Assembly: GCF_000688455.1 (NCBI RefSeq)
Contig: NZ_JIAL01000001.1
Coordinates: forward strand, 682,001-746,000
From: Pseudacidobacterium ailaaui
Lineage (GTDB): Bacteria > Acidobacteriota > Terriglobia > Terriglobales > Acidobacteriaceae
Length of the DNA stretch: 64,000 bases
Reading direction: 5' to 3'
The notes under the pieces are model-generated. The model made no database searches. It was not told where the DNA came from and saw only the letters and a list, made by a program, of their open reading frames with translations. The position numbers and the translations under genes are program-made. Of the stretch, positions 55,464 through 64,000 are shown one piece after another; the stretch's first letter is position 1, and each line of letters starts with the position of its first letter.

Positions 55464-56890
55464 TAGACCAGCACCTCCTCACCTTGAAATTCCCATTGAC
55501 GGATGTCTGTGAAGTGTCCGGTGATCGCCGCGGCAGCGGCCATCTGCGGACTTACCAGATGCGTGCGCCCACCGCGTCCCTGGCGGCCTTCAAAATTGCG
55601 GTTGCTGGTGGACGCACAACGCTCACCCGGCTGCAAAATGTCCGGGTTCATGCCCAGGCACATCGAGCAGCCCGGCTCTCGCCATTCGAATCCGGCTTCG
55701 ATAAAAATTTTGTCCAGCCCCTCTTTCTCCGCCTGCGCCTTCACTTGATGGGAACCGGGAACGACCATCGCTCGCACCTTCGGATGGACGTGATGACCGG
55801 CGACCACTTTCGCGGCGGCGCGCAGGTCTTCGATGCGCGAGTTTGTGCAGGAGCCAAGAAAGACGCGGTCTACCCTGATCTCTTCAATCGGCATGCCCGC
55901 TTTCAGCCCCATATATTCCAGTGCGCGCTCAAAGGCCTTGCGGTCGGTCTCGTCTTTCGCGCTGGCCGGATCAGGTACGCTGTCCGTCACCGGGACCACC
56001 ATGCCCGGGTTTGTCCCCCACGTGACATAGGGCACCAGCTCCTCGGCCGGGACCAACAGCTCGCGGTCAAACTTTGCGCCCGGATCGGTCCTCAGCCCGC
56101 TCCATTCCGCAACGGCCTTCTCCCACTCTGCGCCTTTGGGAGCAAAACGCCGGCCCTGGAGATATGCAAACGTCGTCTCATCCGGAGCAATCATGCCTGC
56201 GCGCGCCCCTGCCTCAATGCTCATATTGCAGATGGTCATGCGGCCTTCCATGGAAAGCGAGCGGATGGCCGACCCCGCATACTCGATGACATATCCGGTT
56301 GCGCCATCGGTGCCGATGCGGCCGATGATGCCGAGAATGATGTCCTTTGCCGTGACCCCATGCGGCAGCTCGCCTTCAACCAAGATGCGGAAGGTCTTCG
56401 GCTTCGACTGCGGCAGGCACTGCGTCGCCATGACGTGCTCGACTTCCGAGGTGCCAATCCCAAAGGCCAGCGCGCCAAACGCGCCATGGGTCGAGGTATG
56501 TGAGTCGCCGCAGACAATCGTCATTCCCGGCTTGGTCAGCCCAAGCTCCGGTCCAATGACGTGAACAATGCCCTGGTTGGGTGATTGGATATCGTAAAAC
56601 TCCACGCCAAACTCAGCGCAGTTCTTACGCAGCGTCTCTATCTGTTTGGCGGCAATCGCGTCTTCAATCACCAGACGGTTCGTCGTCGGAACATTATGGT
56701 CCACCGTTGCCACGGTGCGGTCCGGACGGCGCAGCTTACGTCCCGCCATCCGCAAGCCATCGAACGCCTGCGGCGAGGTGACCTCATGCACCAGATGCAG
56801 ATCAATGTAGAGCAGCGTCGGCTCACCCTCAGGCTCTGCCACCACATGCTGCTCCCAGACTTTTTCAAAGAGTGTTTTTGGTGTTGCCAT
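55463..56890 (-). CDS. leuC: 3-isopropylmalate dehydratase large subunit
   Basis: A 475-aa aconitase-family subunit. Motifs: [53 protein letters not shown] and the cluster-binding cysteines in FLGSCTNSR and [11 protein letters not shown]. It carries the 4Fe-4S cluster for the 2- to 3-isopropylmalate isomerisation. One-base overlap with leuD downstream; leuB lies 91 bp upstream on the same strand. Confidence 0.97.
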   Translation of the reverse strand: MATPKTLFEKVWEQHVVAEPEGEPTLLYIDLHLVHEVTSPQAFDGLRMAGRKLRRPDRTVATVDHNVPTTNRLVIEDAIAAKQIETLRKNCAEFGVEFYDIQSPNQGIVHVIGPELGLTKPGMTIVCGDSHTSTHGAFGALAFGIGTSEVEHVMATQCLPQSKPKTFRILVEGELPHGVTAKDIILGIIGRIGTDGATGYVIEYAGSAIRSLSMEGRMTICNMSIEAGARAGMIAPDETTFAYLQGRRFAPKGAEWEKAVAEWSGLRTDPGAKFDRELLVPAEELVPYVTWGTNPGMVVPVTDSVPDPASAKDETDRKAFERALEYMGLKAGMPIEEIRVDRVFLGSCTNSRIEDLRAAAKVVAGHHVHPKVRAMVVPGSHQVKAQAEKEGLDKIFIEAGFEWREPGCSMCLGMNPDILQPGERCASTSNRNFEGRQGRGGRTHLVSPQMAAAAAITGHFTDIRQWEFQGEEVLV

Positions 56891-56981
56891 ATTTGTCCCT
56901 GAAATCAGTGATTACCGCGGTCCTGAGCGCGCAAAGAAGCTGAAGCGCGCCCAATGCTTCCCTGCCCTCGGCGTTCTTCCC

Positions 56982-58091
56982 TTACACCGCGTGCATCGCC
57001 TGTCGCTGATCAATCAGCTCATTCAGCACGCTATGTACCTGGCGGCCCATCTCCTGCGTGGAGAGGACCATCTTCTTGTCTTTCTCGCTGCGCGCCAGGT
57101 CGGCCGTGCGATATCCCTGCTCCAGTACTTTGCGGACGGCCGTCTCGACCGCCTGCGCGTCCTGCTCCAGGTTTGCCGAGTGCCGCAGCAGCATCGCCGC
57201 CGTCAGAATCGCGCCCAATGGGTTGGCGATGCCTTTGCCCGCAATGTCCGGCGCCGAGCCATGCACCGGCTCATACAGATTGACCTTGCCGCCAATCGTC
57301 GCCGAAGGCAGCATCCCCAACGATCCGGTAATGACAGCCGATTCGTCCGAGAGAATATCGCCGAAGAGGTTCTCCGTCAGCACTACGTCGTAATTGCGCG
57401 GCGTGTTCATCAGGTGCATGGACATTGCGTCCACATACTGGTGCTCCAGCGCAACATCGGGATAGTCCTTCGCCACTTCCGTCACCGTGGCGCGCCACAA
57501 CTGCGAAACCTCCAGCACGTTGGCCTTGTCTACTGAAGTCACTTTCTTCCGCCGCTTCTTGGCCAGCTCAAAGGCCACGCGCGCCACGCGGGCGACCTCA
57601 TCGCGCGTGTAACGCATGGTGTTCCATGCGGCCCCCGATGCGCGGTCCCACGTGCGCGGCTCGCCAAAATACAGACCGCCCAGCAGCTCGCGCACAAAGA
57701 TGATGTCTGCGCCGTCAATCACCTCCGTCTTCAGCGGAGAGTTCGACGCCAGCGCCGGATGCGCAAACGCCGGACGAAGATTGGCAAAGCCTCCCAGCGC
57801 CTGCCGGATCTGCAGCAGGCCCGCTTCCGGACGCTTGTCCGGCGGCAGCGCATTGAATTCATTGCCGCCGACTGCACCCAGCAGCACCGCATCGCTTTCA
57901 AGCGCCGCGTCCAAAGTGGCCGTGGGCAGCGGGGTCCCCTGGGCCTTGATCGCCGCGCCGCCAATCAGCGCCTCGCGGAACTCAAAATCGTGCCCGCCCA
58001 GTTCGGCCACCGAACGCAGAACGCGCACCGCTTCACTCGTAACCTCCGGGCCTATGCCGTCCCCGGCAACAATCAGGATCTTCAGCTTCAT
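56982..58091 (-). CDS. leuB: 3-isopropylmalate dehydrogenase
   Basis: A 369-aa NAD-dependent decarboxylating dehydrogenase: [41 protein letters not shown], the [21 protein letters not shown] helix, [11 protein letters not shown] and [25 protein letters not shown]. Catalytic Tyr (MRYT), Lys and Asp residues are present. It oxidises 3-isopropylmalate to 2-ketoisocaproate. A GGAGA site lies upstream of the ATG. Follows leuA by 115 bp, with a repeat-like sequence between. Confidence 0.97.
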   Translation of the reverse strand: MKLKILIVAGDGIGPEVTSEAVRVLRSVAELGGHDFEFREALIGGAAIKAQGTPLPTATLDAALESDAVLLGAVGGNEFNALPPDKRPEAGLLQIRQALGGFANLRPAFAHPALASNSPLKTEVIDGADIIFVRELLGGLYFGEPRTWDRASGAAWNTMRYTRDEVARVARVAFELAKKRRKKVTSVDKANVLEVSQLWRATVTEVAKDYPDVALEHQYVDAMSMHLMNTPRNYDVVLTENLFGDILSDESAVITGSLGMLPSATIGGKVNLYEPVHGSAPDIAGKGIANPLGAILTAAMLLRHSANLEQDAQAVETAVRKVLEQGYRTADLARSEKDKKMVLSTQEMGRQVHSVLNELIDQRQAMHAV

Positions 58092-58118
58092 CCGATGTGT
58101 CTCTCCAGACTTTGTTCA

Positions 58119-58176
58119 TTTGTCATTCTGGGCGGCCGCCGAGCACCTCATCCCTTGCGCAGCAAAGCGACAGAGG
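58119..58176. repeat. Degenerate palindromic-repeat remnant between leuA and leuB
   Basis: TTTGTCATTCTGGGCGG and a following TTGCGCAGCAAAGCGACAG recall, from memory, the TCATTCTGAGCGCAGCGA-type intergenic repeats of Acidobacteria, and share CATTCTG with the repeat at 32569. No complete palindrome is left, so the call is weak. Confidence 0.3.
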
Positions 58177-58206
58177 CTCCAGGTCCCAATACCCAGAGGG
58201 CCAAAG

Positions 58207-59415
58207 CTATGCTTCGCCCACAGGCTCGGCCGCAATCAAATCTGCATGCCGTCGATGATGTGCAACCAGATTCATAAGGTCCTGGTCATAGACCGCCTTC
58301 TTTCTGTCTGCCAACTCAGTAAATGCGCGATAAGCTGCTTCCAGGTCCTCTGAGCTTAGCTCGTAGCCCAGTTCACTCAACCGCGAGCGCAGCGCATGCC
58401 GGCCCGAGTGTTTGCCCAGCACCATGCGGTTTGAGGGAACGCCGACCGACTCCGGCGTCATAATCTCGTAAGTCAGCGGATTGGAAAGCACTCCATGCTG
58501 GTGAATGCCCGATTCGTGGGCAAATGCGTTGCTGCCTACGATGGCCTTGTTCGGCGAAGGACCGAAGCTGATGATCTTTGCCAGCTGCTGGCTCACCGGA
58601 TACAGCCGCTCCAGCCTGATTCCGTGGTCCATCCGGAAGTGGTTCTGGCGCACCATCAGGGCCGCAGCCACTTCTTCCAGCGCTGCATTGCCGGCCCGCT
58701 CCCCAATGCCGTTGATCGTGCATTCCACTTGCCGCGCCCCACCCTCCAGCGCGGCCAGAGAGTTGGCCACCGCCAGGCCAAGGTCGTTATGGCAATGCGC
58801 GGAAAAGACCACCTTCTCCGCACCCGGAACGCGCTCGCGCACGGTGCGGAACATATTCCGATATTCGTCAGGCACCGTGTACCCCACCGTGTCCGGCATA
58901 TTGATGGTCGTCGCGCCGGCCTCGATGGCGACCTGTACGATTTTGCAGAGAAAATCCATGTCCGTGCGCGTCGAGTCCTCCGGGGAAAACTCCACATCGT
59001 CAACATAGGTGCGCGCCAGGGCCACAGACTCGGCTGCGCGGTCCAGGGCCTCTTCGCGGCTGATCTTCAACTTGTATTGAAGATGAATGTCCGAGCTGGC
59101 CAGAAAGATATGGATGCGCGCCCGCTCCGCTGGCTCCAACGCCGCCGCCGCCCTTTCAATGTCCTCGCGCTTGGCCCGGGAAAGAGAAGCGATCCGCGGA
59201 CGGCGGACCTCCCTGGCTATGGCCTGGATTGCCTGAAAATCTCCCTCTGAGGCAATGGCAAAACCAGCCTCTAGGATGTCTACTCCCAGGTCGTCCAGCG
59301 CATGGGCCATCACCAGTTTTTCCGGATGCGTCATGCTGCAGCCCGGCGATTGCTCACCATCGCGCAGCGTTGTGTCAAAGAAAAGAAGGCGGTCAGGAAC
59401 CACATTCTGGGCCAT
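58207..59415 (-). CDS. leuA: 2-isopropylmalate synthase without the regulatory domain
   Basis: A 402-aa catalytic core: LFFDTTLRDGEQSPGCSMT, LEAGFAIASEGDFQAI, FSPEDSTRTDMDFL, FSAHCHNDLGLAVANSLAALEGGARQVECTINGIGERAGNAALEEV and FAHESGIHQHGVL hold the metal-binding His and Asp set. It makes 2-isopropylmalate from 2-ketoisovalerate and acetyl-CoA. Usual LeuA is about 510 aa, because of a C-terminal allosteric domain for leucine; here the protein ends right after the linker helices. An ATG at 59499 would add 28 residues, but it lies in the AT-rich promoter/operator region without a ribosome site, while 59415 has AAAGGA nearby. Confidence 0.93.
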   Translation of the reverse strand: MAQNVVPDRLLFFDTTLRDGEQSPGCSMTHPEKLVMAHALDDLGVDILEAGFAIASEGDFQAIQAIAREVRRPRIASLSRAKREDIERAAAALEPAERARIHIFLASSDIHLQYKLKISREEALDRAAESVALARTYVDDVEFSPEDSTRTDMDFLCKIVQVAIEAGATTINMPDTVGYTVPDEYRNMFRTVRERVPGAEKVVFSAHCHNDLGLAVANSLAALEGGARQVECTINGIGERAGNAALEEVAAALMVRQNHFRMDHGIRLERLYPVSQQLAKIISFGPSPNKAIVGSNAFAHESGIHQHGVLSNPLTYEIMTPESVGVPSNRMVLGKHSGRHALRSRLSELGYELSSEDLEAAYRAFTELADRKKAVYDQDLMNLVAHHRRHADLIAAEPVGEA

Positions 59416-59487
59416 AAAAAAGTCCTTTGCTCCCTGGTAAGAATCCAGTCTCGCAAAAGATGCGCCATAATTCAAATTTTTAATTTC

Positions 59488-59515
59488 TTGATTTTCCATA
59501 ATTTATATTTATGAT
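59488..59515 (+). promoter_or_regulatory. Promoter candidate of the LysR gene
   Basis: TTGATT (59488-59493), 16 bp spacer, TATGAT (59510-59515). Expected transcript start about 30 bp before the LysR ATG. It overlaps the palindrome at 59497-59513, which would fit autoregulation. Confidence 0.55.
59497..59513. promoter_or_regulatory. Candidate LysR operator between leuA and the LysR gene
   Basis: CATAA-N7-TTATG is an inverted repeat of 17 bp in the AT-rich space between the divergent genes. LysR regulators typically bind interrupted palindromes of the T-N11-A form in exactly this position. Not proven. Confidence 0.5.
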
Positions 59516-59550
59516 CACTCTTAAGCCCGGCGTCACCGCCTCTTTTACTT

Positions 59551-60507
59551 ATGGAGTTAAGTCAACTTGAAACCTTTCTGGCCGTCGTGGCGGAAAAGAG
59601 TTTTTCCCGCGCGGCCGCCCGTCTGCATCGCACCCAGCCTGCCGTCAGCCAGGTCATCCGCAAGCTTGAAGAGGAGCTGGGAGAGCCGTTGTTTGAGCGC
59701 GCCAGCCGGGACGGCACTCTGACGGCAGCCGGCGAAGTCCTGCGCGAATACGCGGAAAGGCTGCTCCGGCTGCGGAATGAAGCATCCAGCGCCCTGGCCG
59801 AAGTCAAGGCCCTGGAGCGCGGCAAGCTGACGCTGGCGGCCAATGAGTACACCTGCCTCTATCTGCTGCCCGTGCTGGATGCCTTCCGCGAACACTGCCC
59901 GCAGATTTCCATCCTGGTGCAACGATCCCTGGCCAGCCGCATTCCGGACGAAGTGCTGGGCCGGACCGTCGAGATGGGGATCGTCTCCTACCGGCCGGAA
60001 GACGATCAACTGGGCGCCATTGGAGTGTACTCGGACGACCTGGTCTTTATCGTGCCTCCTGAACACGCGCTTGCCCGGGAAAAAAACGTGCGCATCCGTG
60101 ACCTCGGAGCAGAAAATTTCATCGCCCACAATGTTCCTTCTCCCATGCGGCGCAGGGTGGAGGAGGCATTTGCCAGTCACAAAACACCTCTGAACATCGG
60201 TGTCGAACTACCGAGCCTGGAGGCCATCAAGCGCTTTGTGGCCGGCGGCAATGGTGTTGCCTTTGTTCCGGAGCTGACGGTGCAGGCCGAGGCGATGCGC
60301 GGAGACGTAGTGATCGTCGATGTACCGGAACTGGCCTACGCACGGCAGCTCTGGCTGATTTACCGCAGGCATGGGACGCCATCCTATGCGGCCATGGCCT
60401 TCCGGCGTGTGGTCCGCTCGCTGGCCCGGGAAATGGGCGCTCCTTTCCTCTATGACGAGAAAAGCGGCAGCGCGTCTAAGAAACAAATGCCGGAAACAGT
60501 TCGATAG
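59551..60507 (+). CDS. LysR-family transcriptional regulator
   Basis: A 318-aa regulator: N-terminal winged helix (ELSQLETFLAVVAEKSFSRAAARLHRTQPAVSQVIRKLEEELG) and a periplasmic-binding-like effector domain (GKLTLAANEYTCLYLLPVLDAF to about residue 300). It is divergent from leuA, with about 135 bp between the start codons, and is the natural candidate for controlling the leu-ilv cluster, perhaps with an intermediate such as isopropylmalate as effector, as in LeuO/LeuR-like cases. The effector is inferred, not seen. Confidence 0.94.
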   Translation: MELSQLETFLAVVAEKSFSRAAARLHRTQPAVSQVIRKLEEELGEPLFERASRDGTLTAAGEVLREYAERLLRLRNEASSALAEVKALERGKLTLAANEYTCLYLLPVLDAFREHCPQISILVQRSLASRIPDEVLGRTVEMGIVSYRPEDDQLGAIGVYSDDLVFIVPPEHALAREKNVRIRDLGAENFIAHNVPSPMRRRVEEAFASHKTPLNIGVELPSLEAIKRFVAGGNGVAFVPELTVQAEAMRGDVVIVDVPELAYARQLWLIYRRHGTPSYAAMAFRRVVRSLAREMGAPFLYDEKSGSASKKQMPETVR

Positions 60508-60636
60508 CTGTGCAAAAACCGTCGGGCAGGTACAATTGCGGAGAGGGCCTTTAGTCCGGCCGCTGAATTCACAATGGAGAGGCCCTAGGGGCATTGCGCC
60601 TGCCGGGCTTTTGTGCAGGCGAGAGGTTCATAACGG
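60508..60636 (+). promoter_or_regulatory. Leader of the small outer-membrane gene with two hairpins
   Basis: A TACAAT -10-like box lies at 60531-60536. Downstream, AGGGCCT (60544-60550) pairs with 60580-60586 and CGCCTGC (60597-60603) pairs with 60615-60621, the second ending one base before the GAGAGG ribosome site. These could affect stability or translation. Confidence 0.4.
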
Positions 60637-61236
60637 ATGAAGAAGATTTTGTTGTCTTTATTGTTGCTGCCAGTGCTGGCGGCAAGTGGGTTTGCGCAGG
60701 AGAGCAGACAGGACGTCAGCGCAAGCTGGACAGGGCTGATTCCTCCCCATGTTGTTGGAAACGCGGTGCAGCAGGACGGCACAATCGGCAACTATGGAGT
60801 GCTGGCCAGCTACCGTTACATGCTCACCCCCCGCAGTGCACTGGAGCTGAACTACCAATACAGCCAGGACATTCAGCACTTTGTGGGCAACTTTTTTGAC
60901 TATCATGTACACACGCGCTTTCAGGAAATCTCCGGCGCGTACATCTATAACTTCACCTTCCGGAACTTCAACCCGTTTCTTGAAGCCGGAATTGGCGGAT
61001 ACATCTTCACCCCCATCAAAGACCCGAAGACCACCAACCTCGACGTCAAGCAGAACACCAATGTCGGGGCCCTGTATGGCGGTGGCATCGCTTACGAATT
61101 AAGTCCAAGCTGGGACATTCGCGTGGAATACCGGGGCATCGTGCTCAAGACGCCGAACTTCGGCCAGGACTCGCTGCGCACCAACCGCTATTACAACATC
61201 AGTAATCCTGCAATTGGTTTTGCCTATCACTTCTAA
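60637..61236 (+). CDS. Small outer-membrane beta-barrel protein
   Basis: A 199-aa exported protein: signal peptide (LLSLLLLPVLAASGFAQ), then about eight amphipathic strands (GVLASYRYMLTPRSALELNYQYSQD, FQEISGAYIYNFTFRNFNPFLEAGIGGYIF, WDIRVEYRGIVLKTP) and a terminal strand ending YHF, the typical aromatic C-terminus of outer-membrane proteins. It resembles the OmpW/OmpA-like barrel family. Ligand or role unknown. It has a structured leader and its own terminator. Confidence 0.85.
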   Translation: MKKILLSLLLLPVLAASGFAQESRQDVSASWTGLIPPHVVGNAVQQDGTIGNYGVLASYRYMLTPRSALELNYQYSQDIQHFVGNFFDYHVHTRFQEISGAYIYNFTFRNFNPFLEAGIGGYIFTPIKDPKTTNLDVKQNTNVGALYGGGIAYELSPSWDIRVEYRGIVLKTPNFGQDSLRTNRYYNISNPAIGFAYHF

Positions 61237-61258
61237 GGCCGCCAGGCGGCGAATACCG

Positions 61259-61285
61259 GCCCCACCCCGAGGGTGGGGCTTTTTA
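61259..61285 (+). terminator. Terminator of the small outer-membrane gene
   Basis: A perfect 9-bp stem GCCCCACCC (61259-61267) with 61271-61279 and a 3-base loop, followed by TTTTT. The convergent M20 peptidase gene ends inside the T-run (stop codon at 61283-61285), so the hairpin may serve both strands. Confidence 0.93.
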
Positions 61286-62716
61286 TTGCGCACTCAGTGC
61301 TTTGACGAAGCTATAGTAAAACTCCACCCCGCGGTAAAACGAGGCGACCGGTACCCGCTCATCTTTTCCGTGGGCGCGAACATCATTCGTCTCCAGCGCA
61401 ATCCCAGAGATCCCGTAGGTCGGCATCCCGGCGGCGTTGGTGTAGATGCCGTCGGAAGCACCCGTGGCCATGGTCGGGACGACCGGGGTCCCGGGCCACA
61501 TCTTCTGTACGAGCGCCTCAAGGGGCTGCATCACCTCCGGCTTCAAGGCGGCGGGCGGAAGCTGGCTGCGGTCCGGTGCGGTATCGAAGACCTGTCCTGC
61601 GTCATTCACATAGCGAACCGTGATTTTCGGATCATCAAAGATGCGCACGAGTTCTTCCTGCACCTCCCGCAGGGAATGACCCGGAAGGATGCGACAGTTT
61701 ACATTGGCCTGCGCGGTCTGCGGGAGGGCATTGTTGGCATGGCCTCCGGAAAGCCGCGTGGCCACGCATGTTGTCCTCATTGTTGCGTTGTAGATCGGAT
61801 TGCGTGAGAGGCGCTGGATGGCGGCCTGGTCCTGCGGCGTACCCAGGATGGCTTTCATGTCCGCCGCGGTCTGGCCAGATTCAAGCGTGCTCATCTTGGC
61901 GAAATAGGCGCGTGTGACGGCATTCAATTCAAAGGGAAAGGTGTAGTCCTGCAAACGCTTGAGCGCGTCGGCAATATGATAAATCGCATTGTCTGGCACA
62001 GGCAGGGAGCTGTGACCACCGGGATTTGTGGCCGTAAGCTGGTAATCGCCATAGAGCTTTTCTGTTGCATCCACGTCCATGGCAATGGGCCTGCCGTTCT
62101 CCATGTCTATGCCACCACCGTCAGGATTGATGACATACTCTGCATCGAGCAGACTGCGCTGGTTCTTAAGCAGCCAGTCCACGCCGTTCGATGCGCCGCC
62201 TTCCTCGTCAGCCGTGAGAGCAAGGACCAGGTCGCGGTCCGGTTGAAAGCCTTCTTTCTTGAGGCGAATAAATGTTGTGACCAGAATGGCGTCGCTTTCC
62301 TTCATGTCCTGGGTCCCCCGACCATAGAAGTAGCCGTCCTTTTCCACGAACTGGAAGGGGTCCGTCGTCCAGTCGGAGCGGCGCGCCTCAACCACATCCA
62401 GATGGCCGATAAAGAGGATCGGCCTTTTCCGGCCTGTCCCATGGATCCGCGCCACCAGATTTTTCTTCCTCTCATTGGGGCCGCCGATATAGATGTCCTC
62501 TTTTGGAAAACCAGCGTCCAGCAGGCGCCTGGCCATGGCTTCCGATGCGGCGGTGACGCTTCCGGAGGAATCTGTTGTATTGATTTCAATCAGCTGTTGA
62601 AAGATGTCACGCGAAAGCTGCCTGGTCTGCGGATCCAGTTGTGCCGACGAGGCGGGAACAAAGAGACAAAGAGCAGAAAGGCCCAGCACAGCGCTGAGCG
62701 CAGCGGTACAACGCAT
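61283..62716 (-). CDS. Secreted M20-family zinc peptidase
   Basis: A 477-aa exported metallopeptidase: signal peptide (AVLGLSALCLFVPASSAQ), then the M20 site with FIGHLDVVE (metal His, catalytic Asp), YGRGTQDMK (bridging Asp), LTADEEGG (catalytic and metal Glu) and the late His of DVRAHGKDERV. The dimerisation domain follows TNPGGHSSLPVPDNA. The family includes carboxypeptidases, dipeptidases and acylases; the exact one cannot be told. Monocistronic, convergent with the small outer-membrane gene. Confidence 0.93.
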   Translation of the reverse strand: MRCTAALSAVLGLSALCLFVPASSAQLDPQTRQLSRDIFQQLIEINTTDSSGSVTAASEAMARRLLDAGFPKEDIYIGGPNERKKNLVARIHGTGRKRPILFIGHLDVVEARRSDWTTDPFQFVEKDGYFYGRGTQDMKESDAILVTTFIRLKKEGFQPDRDLVLALTADEEGGASNGVDWLLKNQRSLLDAEYVINPDGGGIDMENGRPIAMDVDATEKLYGDYQLTATNPGGHSSLPVPDNAIYHIADALKRLQDYTFPFELNAVTRAYFAKMSTLESGQTAADMKAILGTPQDQAAIQRLSRNPIYNATMRTTCVATRLSGGHANNALPQTAQANVNCRILPGHSLREVQEELVRIFDDPKITVRYVNDAGQVFDTAPDRSQLPPAALKPEVMQPLEALVQKMWPGTPVVPTMATGASDGIYTNAAGMPTYGISGIALETNDVRAHGKDERVPVASFYRGVEFYYSFVKALSAQ

Positions 62717-62791
62717 GGTTTCTCCCTTCCGGTAAAAGAAAAACGGTATCAGATTCTGCCCGAAAACGGCAGCAGAGAATGAGGTCCGCGG

Positions 62792-63034
62792 CTACATCAC
62801 CAACGCCACGCGTTCGAGTTCCGCCTGCATACAGTCCACCGAGCATCCTGCCTTTTCCAGGTGGAGGAGCACTTCCGGTACAAGCTCCGCTTTGACGCCA
62901 TAGCCGTGCATGGCCAGGAAGGCAGTAACCAGCTCAGCGGCCTGCCGTGAATCGAGGCCGGCCTGCATCAGCTCATTGCGGAGCCGGGAGAGTTCCGATG
63001 CAGAAAACTTCTCGATCCTGTTCTGTTCCGCCAT
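62792..63034 (-). CDS. Uncharacterised 80-aa protein
   Basis: A short soluble protein, MAEQNRIEKFSASELSRLRN to GCSVDCMQAELERVALVM, predicted mostly helical, with two Cys near the C-terminus. No family is recognised and no signal peptide is seen. It lies between the phosphorylase gene and the M20 peptidase gene on the same strand, with about 105 and 75 bp on either side. No strong ribosome site is visible, so it is a likely but not certain gene. Confidence 0.55.
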   Translation of the reverse strand: MAEQNRIEKFSASELSRLRNELMQAGLDSRQAAELVTAFLAMHGYGVKAELVPEVLLHLEKAGCSVDCMQAELERVALVM

Positions 63035-63138
63035 ACCTGTCCCCTCTTATCGATAGACGCCCCATACTATCTGTCGTCTGCGGTAGGAGAGAAGCCCGGA
63101 GAGTCCTTTTTGTTGCTCCACGGAAAAAGATTTTCATC

Positions 63139-64000
63139 TTATGAGCTGGCCATTGCCGGTTCCTGGATTTGTGCCGCCTGCGCAACGATGTCTTCCGGGA
63201 AATAGGCGTTGACGACATACTGCTCCAACATGCGCTGTGTGTTGAAGAAGGAACCATTCAGTGCAATGGTAGAGCGCATGATACGGCACCACTGCTGCGG
63301 CTGCTGATAATACATCGGAAGGACCACCTGCTCCAGATGGCCATAGAGGGAACCCGCCTCGGCCGATTCATCGTCATGGTCCTGAATGGCCCAGCCAGTA
63401 ACGCCCTCGATCCAGCCCTCGATCCACCATCCATCGAGGATGCTGAGACTGGGCACGCCGTTGAGGGCGGCCTTCATACCGCTGGTGCCAGAGGCCTCAT
63501 AAGGCCGCTTGGGAGTGTTCAGCCATACATCCACCCCACTGACCAGAAGGGCAGCCATCTGCCATTCGTAATTTTCCAGGTACACGATCCGCAGCGAGTC
63601 GCTGCTGAGCTGACGGGCCAATTCGATGACGCGGCGGACCTTTTCCTTTCCCGGAGTGTCGGCCGGATGCGCCTTTCCGCTATAGAGGACCTGCATGGGA
63701 CCATGCTCCCGCGCACACTGGACCAGACGCTCAGGATCTGTAAACAGCAGGTCAGCGCGTTTATAAGTGGCTGCGCGCCGCGCAAAACCCAGGGTAAATA
63801 CGCCAGGGTCAAGACGCACGCCCGTGCGGGCGGCCACAGCATCCATCAGCGCCTGCTTGGACTGCATGTGCGCTGCGACAATTTCCTCTTCCGGGATATC
63901 AATGGCATAGCGCAGCGTAACGTTGTCCTGCTTCCAGCGCGGCATATGACGGTCGTAGAGGGACTGGAAGGCCGGCGCGGTCCAGGTGACTGCATGCACA
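63139..64000 (-). CDS. Alpha-glucan (glycogen/maltodextrin) phosphorylase, C-terminal part
   Basis: The frame runs off the right edge, so only the last 287 residues are seen. They belong to the TIGR02094-type alpha-glucan phosphorylases (GT35): [109 protein letters not shown]. The EASGTSGMK motif contains the Lys region for pyridoxal phosphate in this branch. It frees glucose-1-phosphate from stored glucan. Monocistronic at its 3' end. Confidence 0.92.
   Translation of the reverse strand, partial: VHAVTWTAPAFQSLYDRHMPRWKQDNVTLRYAIDIPEEEIVAAHMQSKQALMDAVAARTGVRLDPGVFTLGFARRAATYKRADLLFTDPERLVQCAREHGPMQVLYSGKAHPADTPGKEKVRRVIELARQLSSDSLRIVYLENYEWQMAALLVSGVDVWLNTPKRPYEASGTSGMKAALNGVPSLSILDGWWIEGWIEGVTGWAIQDHDDESAEAGSLYGHLEQVVLPMYYQQPQQWCRIMRSTIALNGSFFNTQRMLEQYVVNAYFPEDIVAQAAQIQEPAMASS

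Noticed and set aside
59416-59499. leuA leader peptide or T-box
   Set aside because: The upstream in-frame extension has few Leu codons, no stop before leuA and no T-box core or terminator.

Overview
The window looks like a stretch of chromosome from an acidobacterium of the Terriglobus/Edaphobacter/Granulicella kind. This is inferred from gene content, not from any rRNA, since no rRNA or tRNA gene was found. The supporting signs are the high GC content, many secreted sugar-active proteins, Tat-exported pairs of Gfo/Idh/MocA oxidoreductase and TIM-barrel isomerase, secreted carboxypeptidase-regulatory-like and Ig/OmpA-like proteins, a futalosine-pathway menaquinone gene, a B12-dependent ribonucleotide reductase, and short palindromic intergenic repeats. 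Most of the content is housekeeping or core metabolism. There is one recent insertion sequence, and no CRISPR array, prophage or classical defence island.

Layout, left part (1-13 kb): the 3' end of a GH43 glycosidase, an M28 peptidase, a LysW-like zinc-ribbon protein overlapping a small secreted protein, an RlmI-type rRNA methyltransferase, an intact IS256-family element with a perfect 9-bp target duplication, rpmI-rplT, a cold-shock gene, an unassigned two-gene unit (81 aa + 433 aa), an outer-membrane barrel, a glyoxalase-like/RibH fusion overlapping nusB, a thioredoxin-like secreted protein, mqnE and a gamma-carbonic anhydrase.

Middle part (13-38 kb): a Tat-exported sugar isomerase-like protein, an 863-aa secreted protein of unknown function, nrdJ behind a candidate NrdR double operator and a structured leader, a DUF4256 protein, a CE15 glucuronoyl esterase broken by a one-base frameshift, a Gfo/Idh/MocA plus TIM-barrel pair, a BNR-repeat propeller, an OmpA-type protein, a solitary nuoB, the nitrogen unit amt-glnB-glnD, and panB-panC-csoR-type regulator.

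Right part (38-64 kb): a long leftward run (hydrolase, LytS/LytTR two-component pair, TIM-barrel glycosidase, asnS, arginase, ddl, small membrane protein), rpmB and a thioesterase on the other strand, then a cNMP-domain histidine kinase, a DUF4174 protein and a compact branched-chain amino acid cluster transcribed leuA-leuB-leuC-leuD-ilvD-ilvB-ilvN-ilvC. A divergent LysR regulator sits at its head with a candidate operator in between. The window ends with a small outer-membrane protein, an M20 peptidase, an unknown 80-aa protein and the C-terminal part of an alpha-glucan phosphorylase.

How the genes fit together: the leu/ilv block encodes all steps from pyruvate to 2-ketoisovalerate and 2-ketoisocaproate, and panB-panC use 2-ketoisovalerate for pantothenate. 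amt, GlnB and GlnD form the ammonium uptake and nitrogen-sensing module. The secreted GH43, CE15, GH39-like and isomerase proteins point to life on plant polysaccharides. The observations most worth checking are the VOC-RibH fusion, the frameshifted esterase, the nrdJ control region, the 81/433-aa gene pair, the LysW-like protein without partners and the leuA lacking its feedback domain. None is proven to be a new system.
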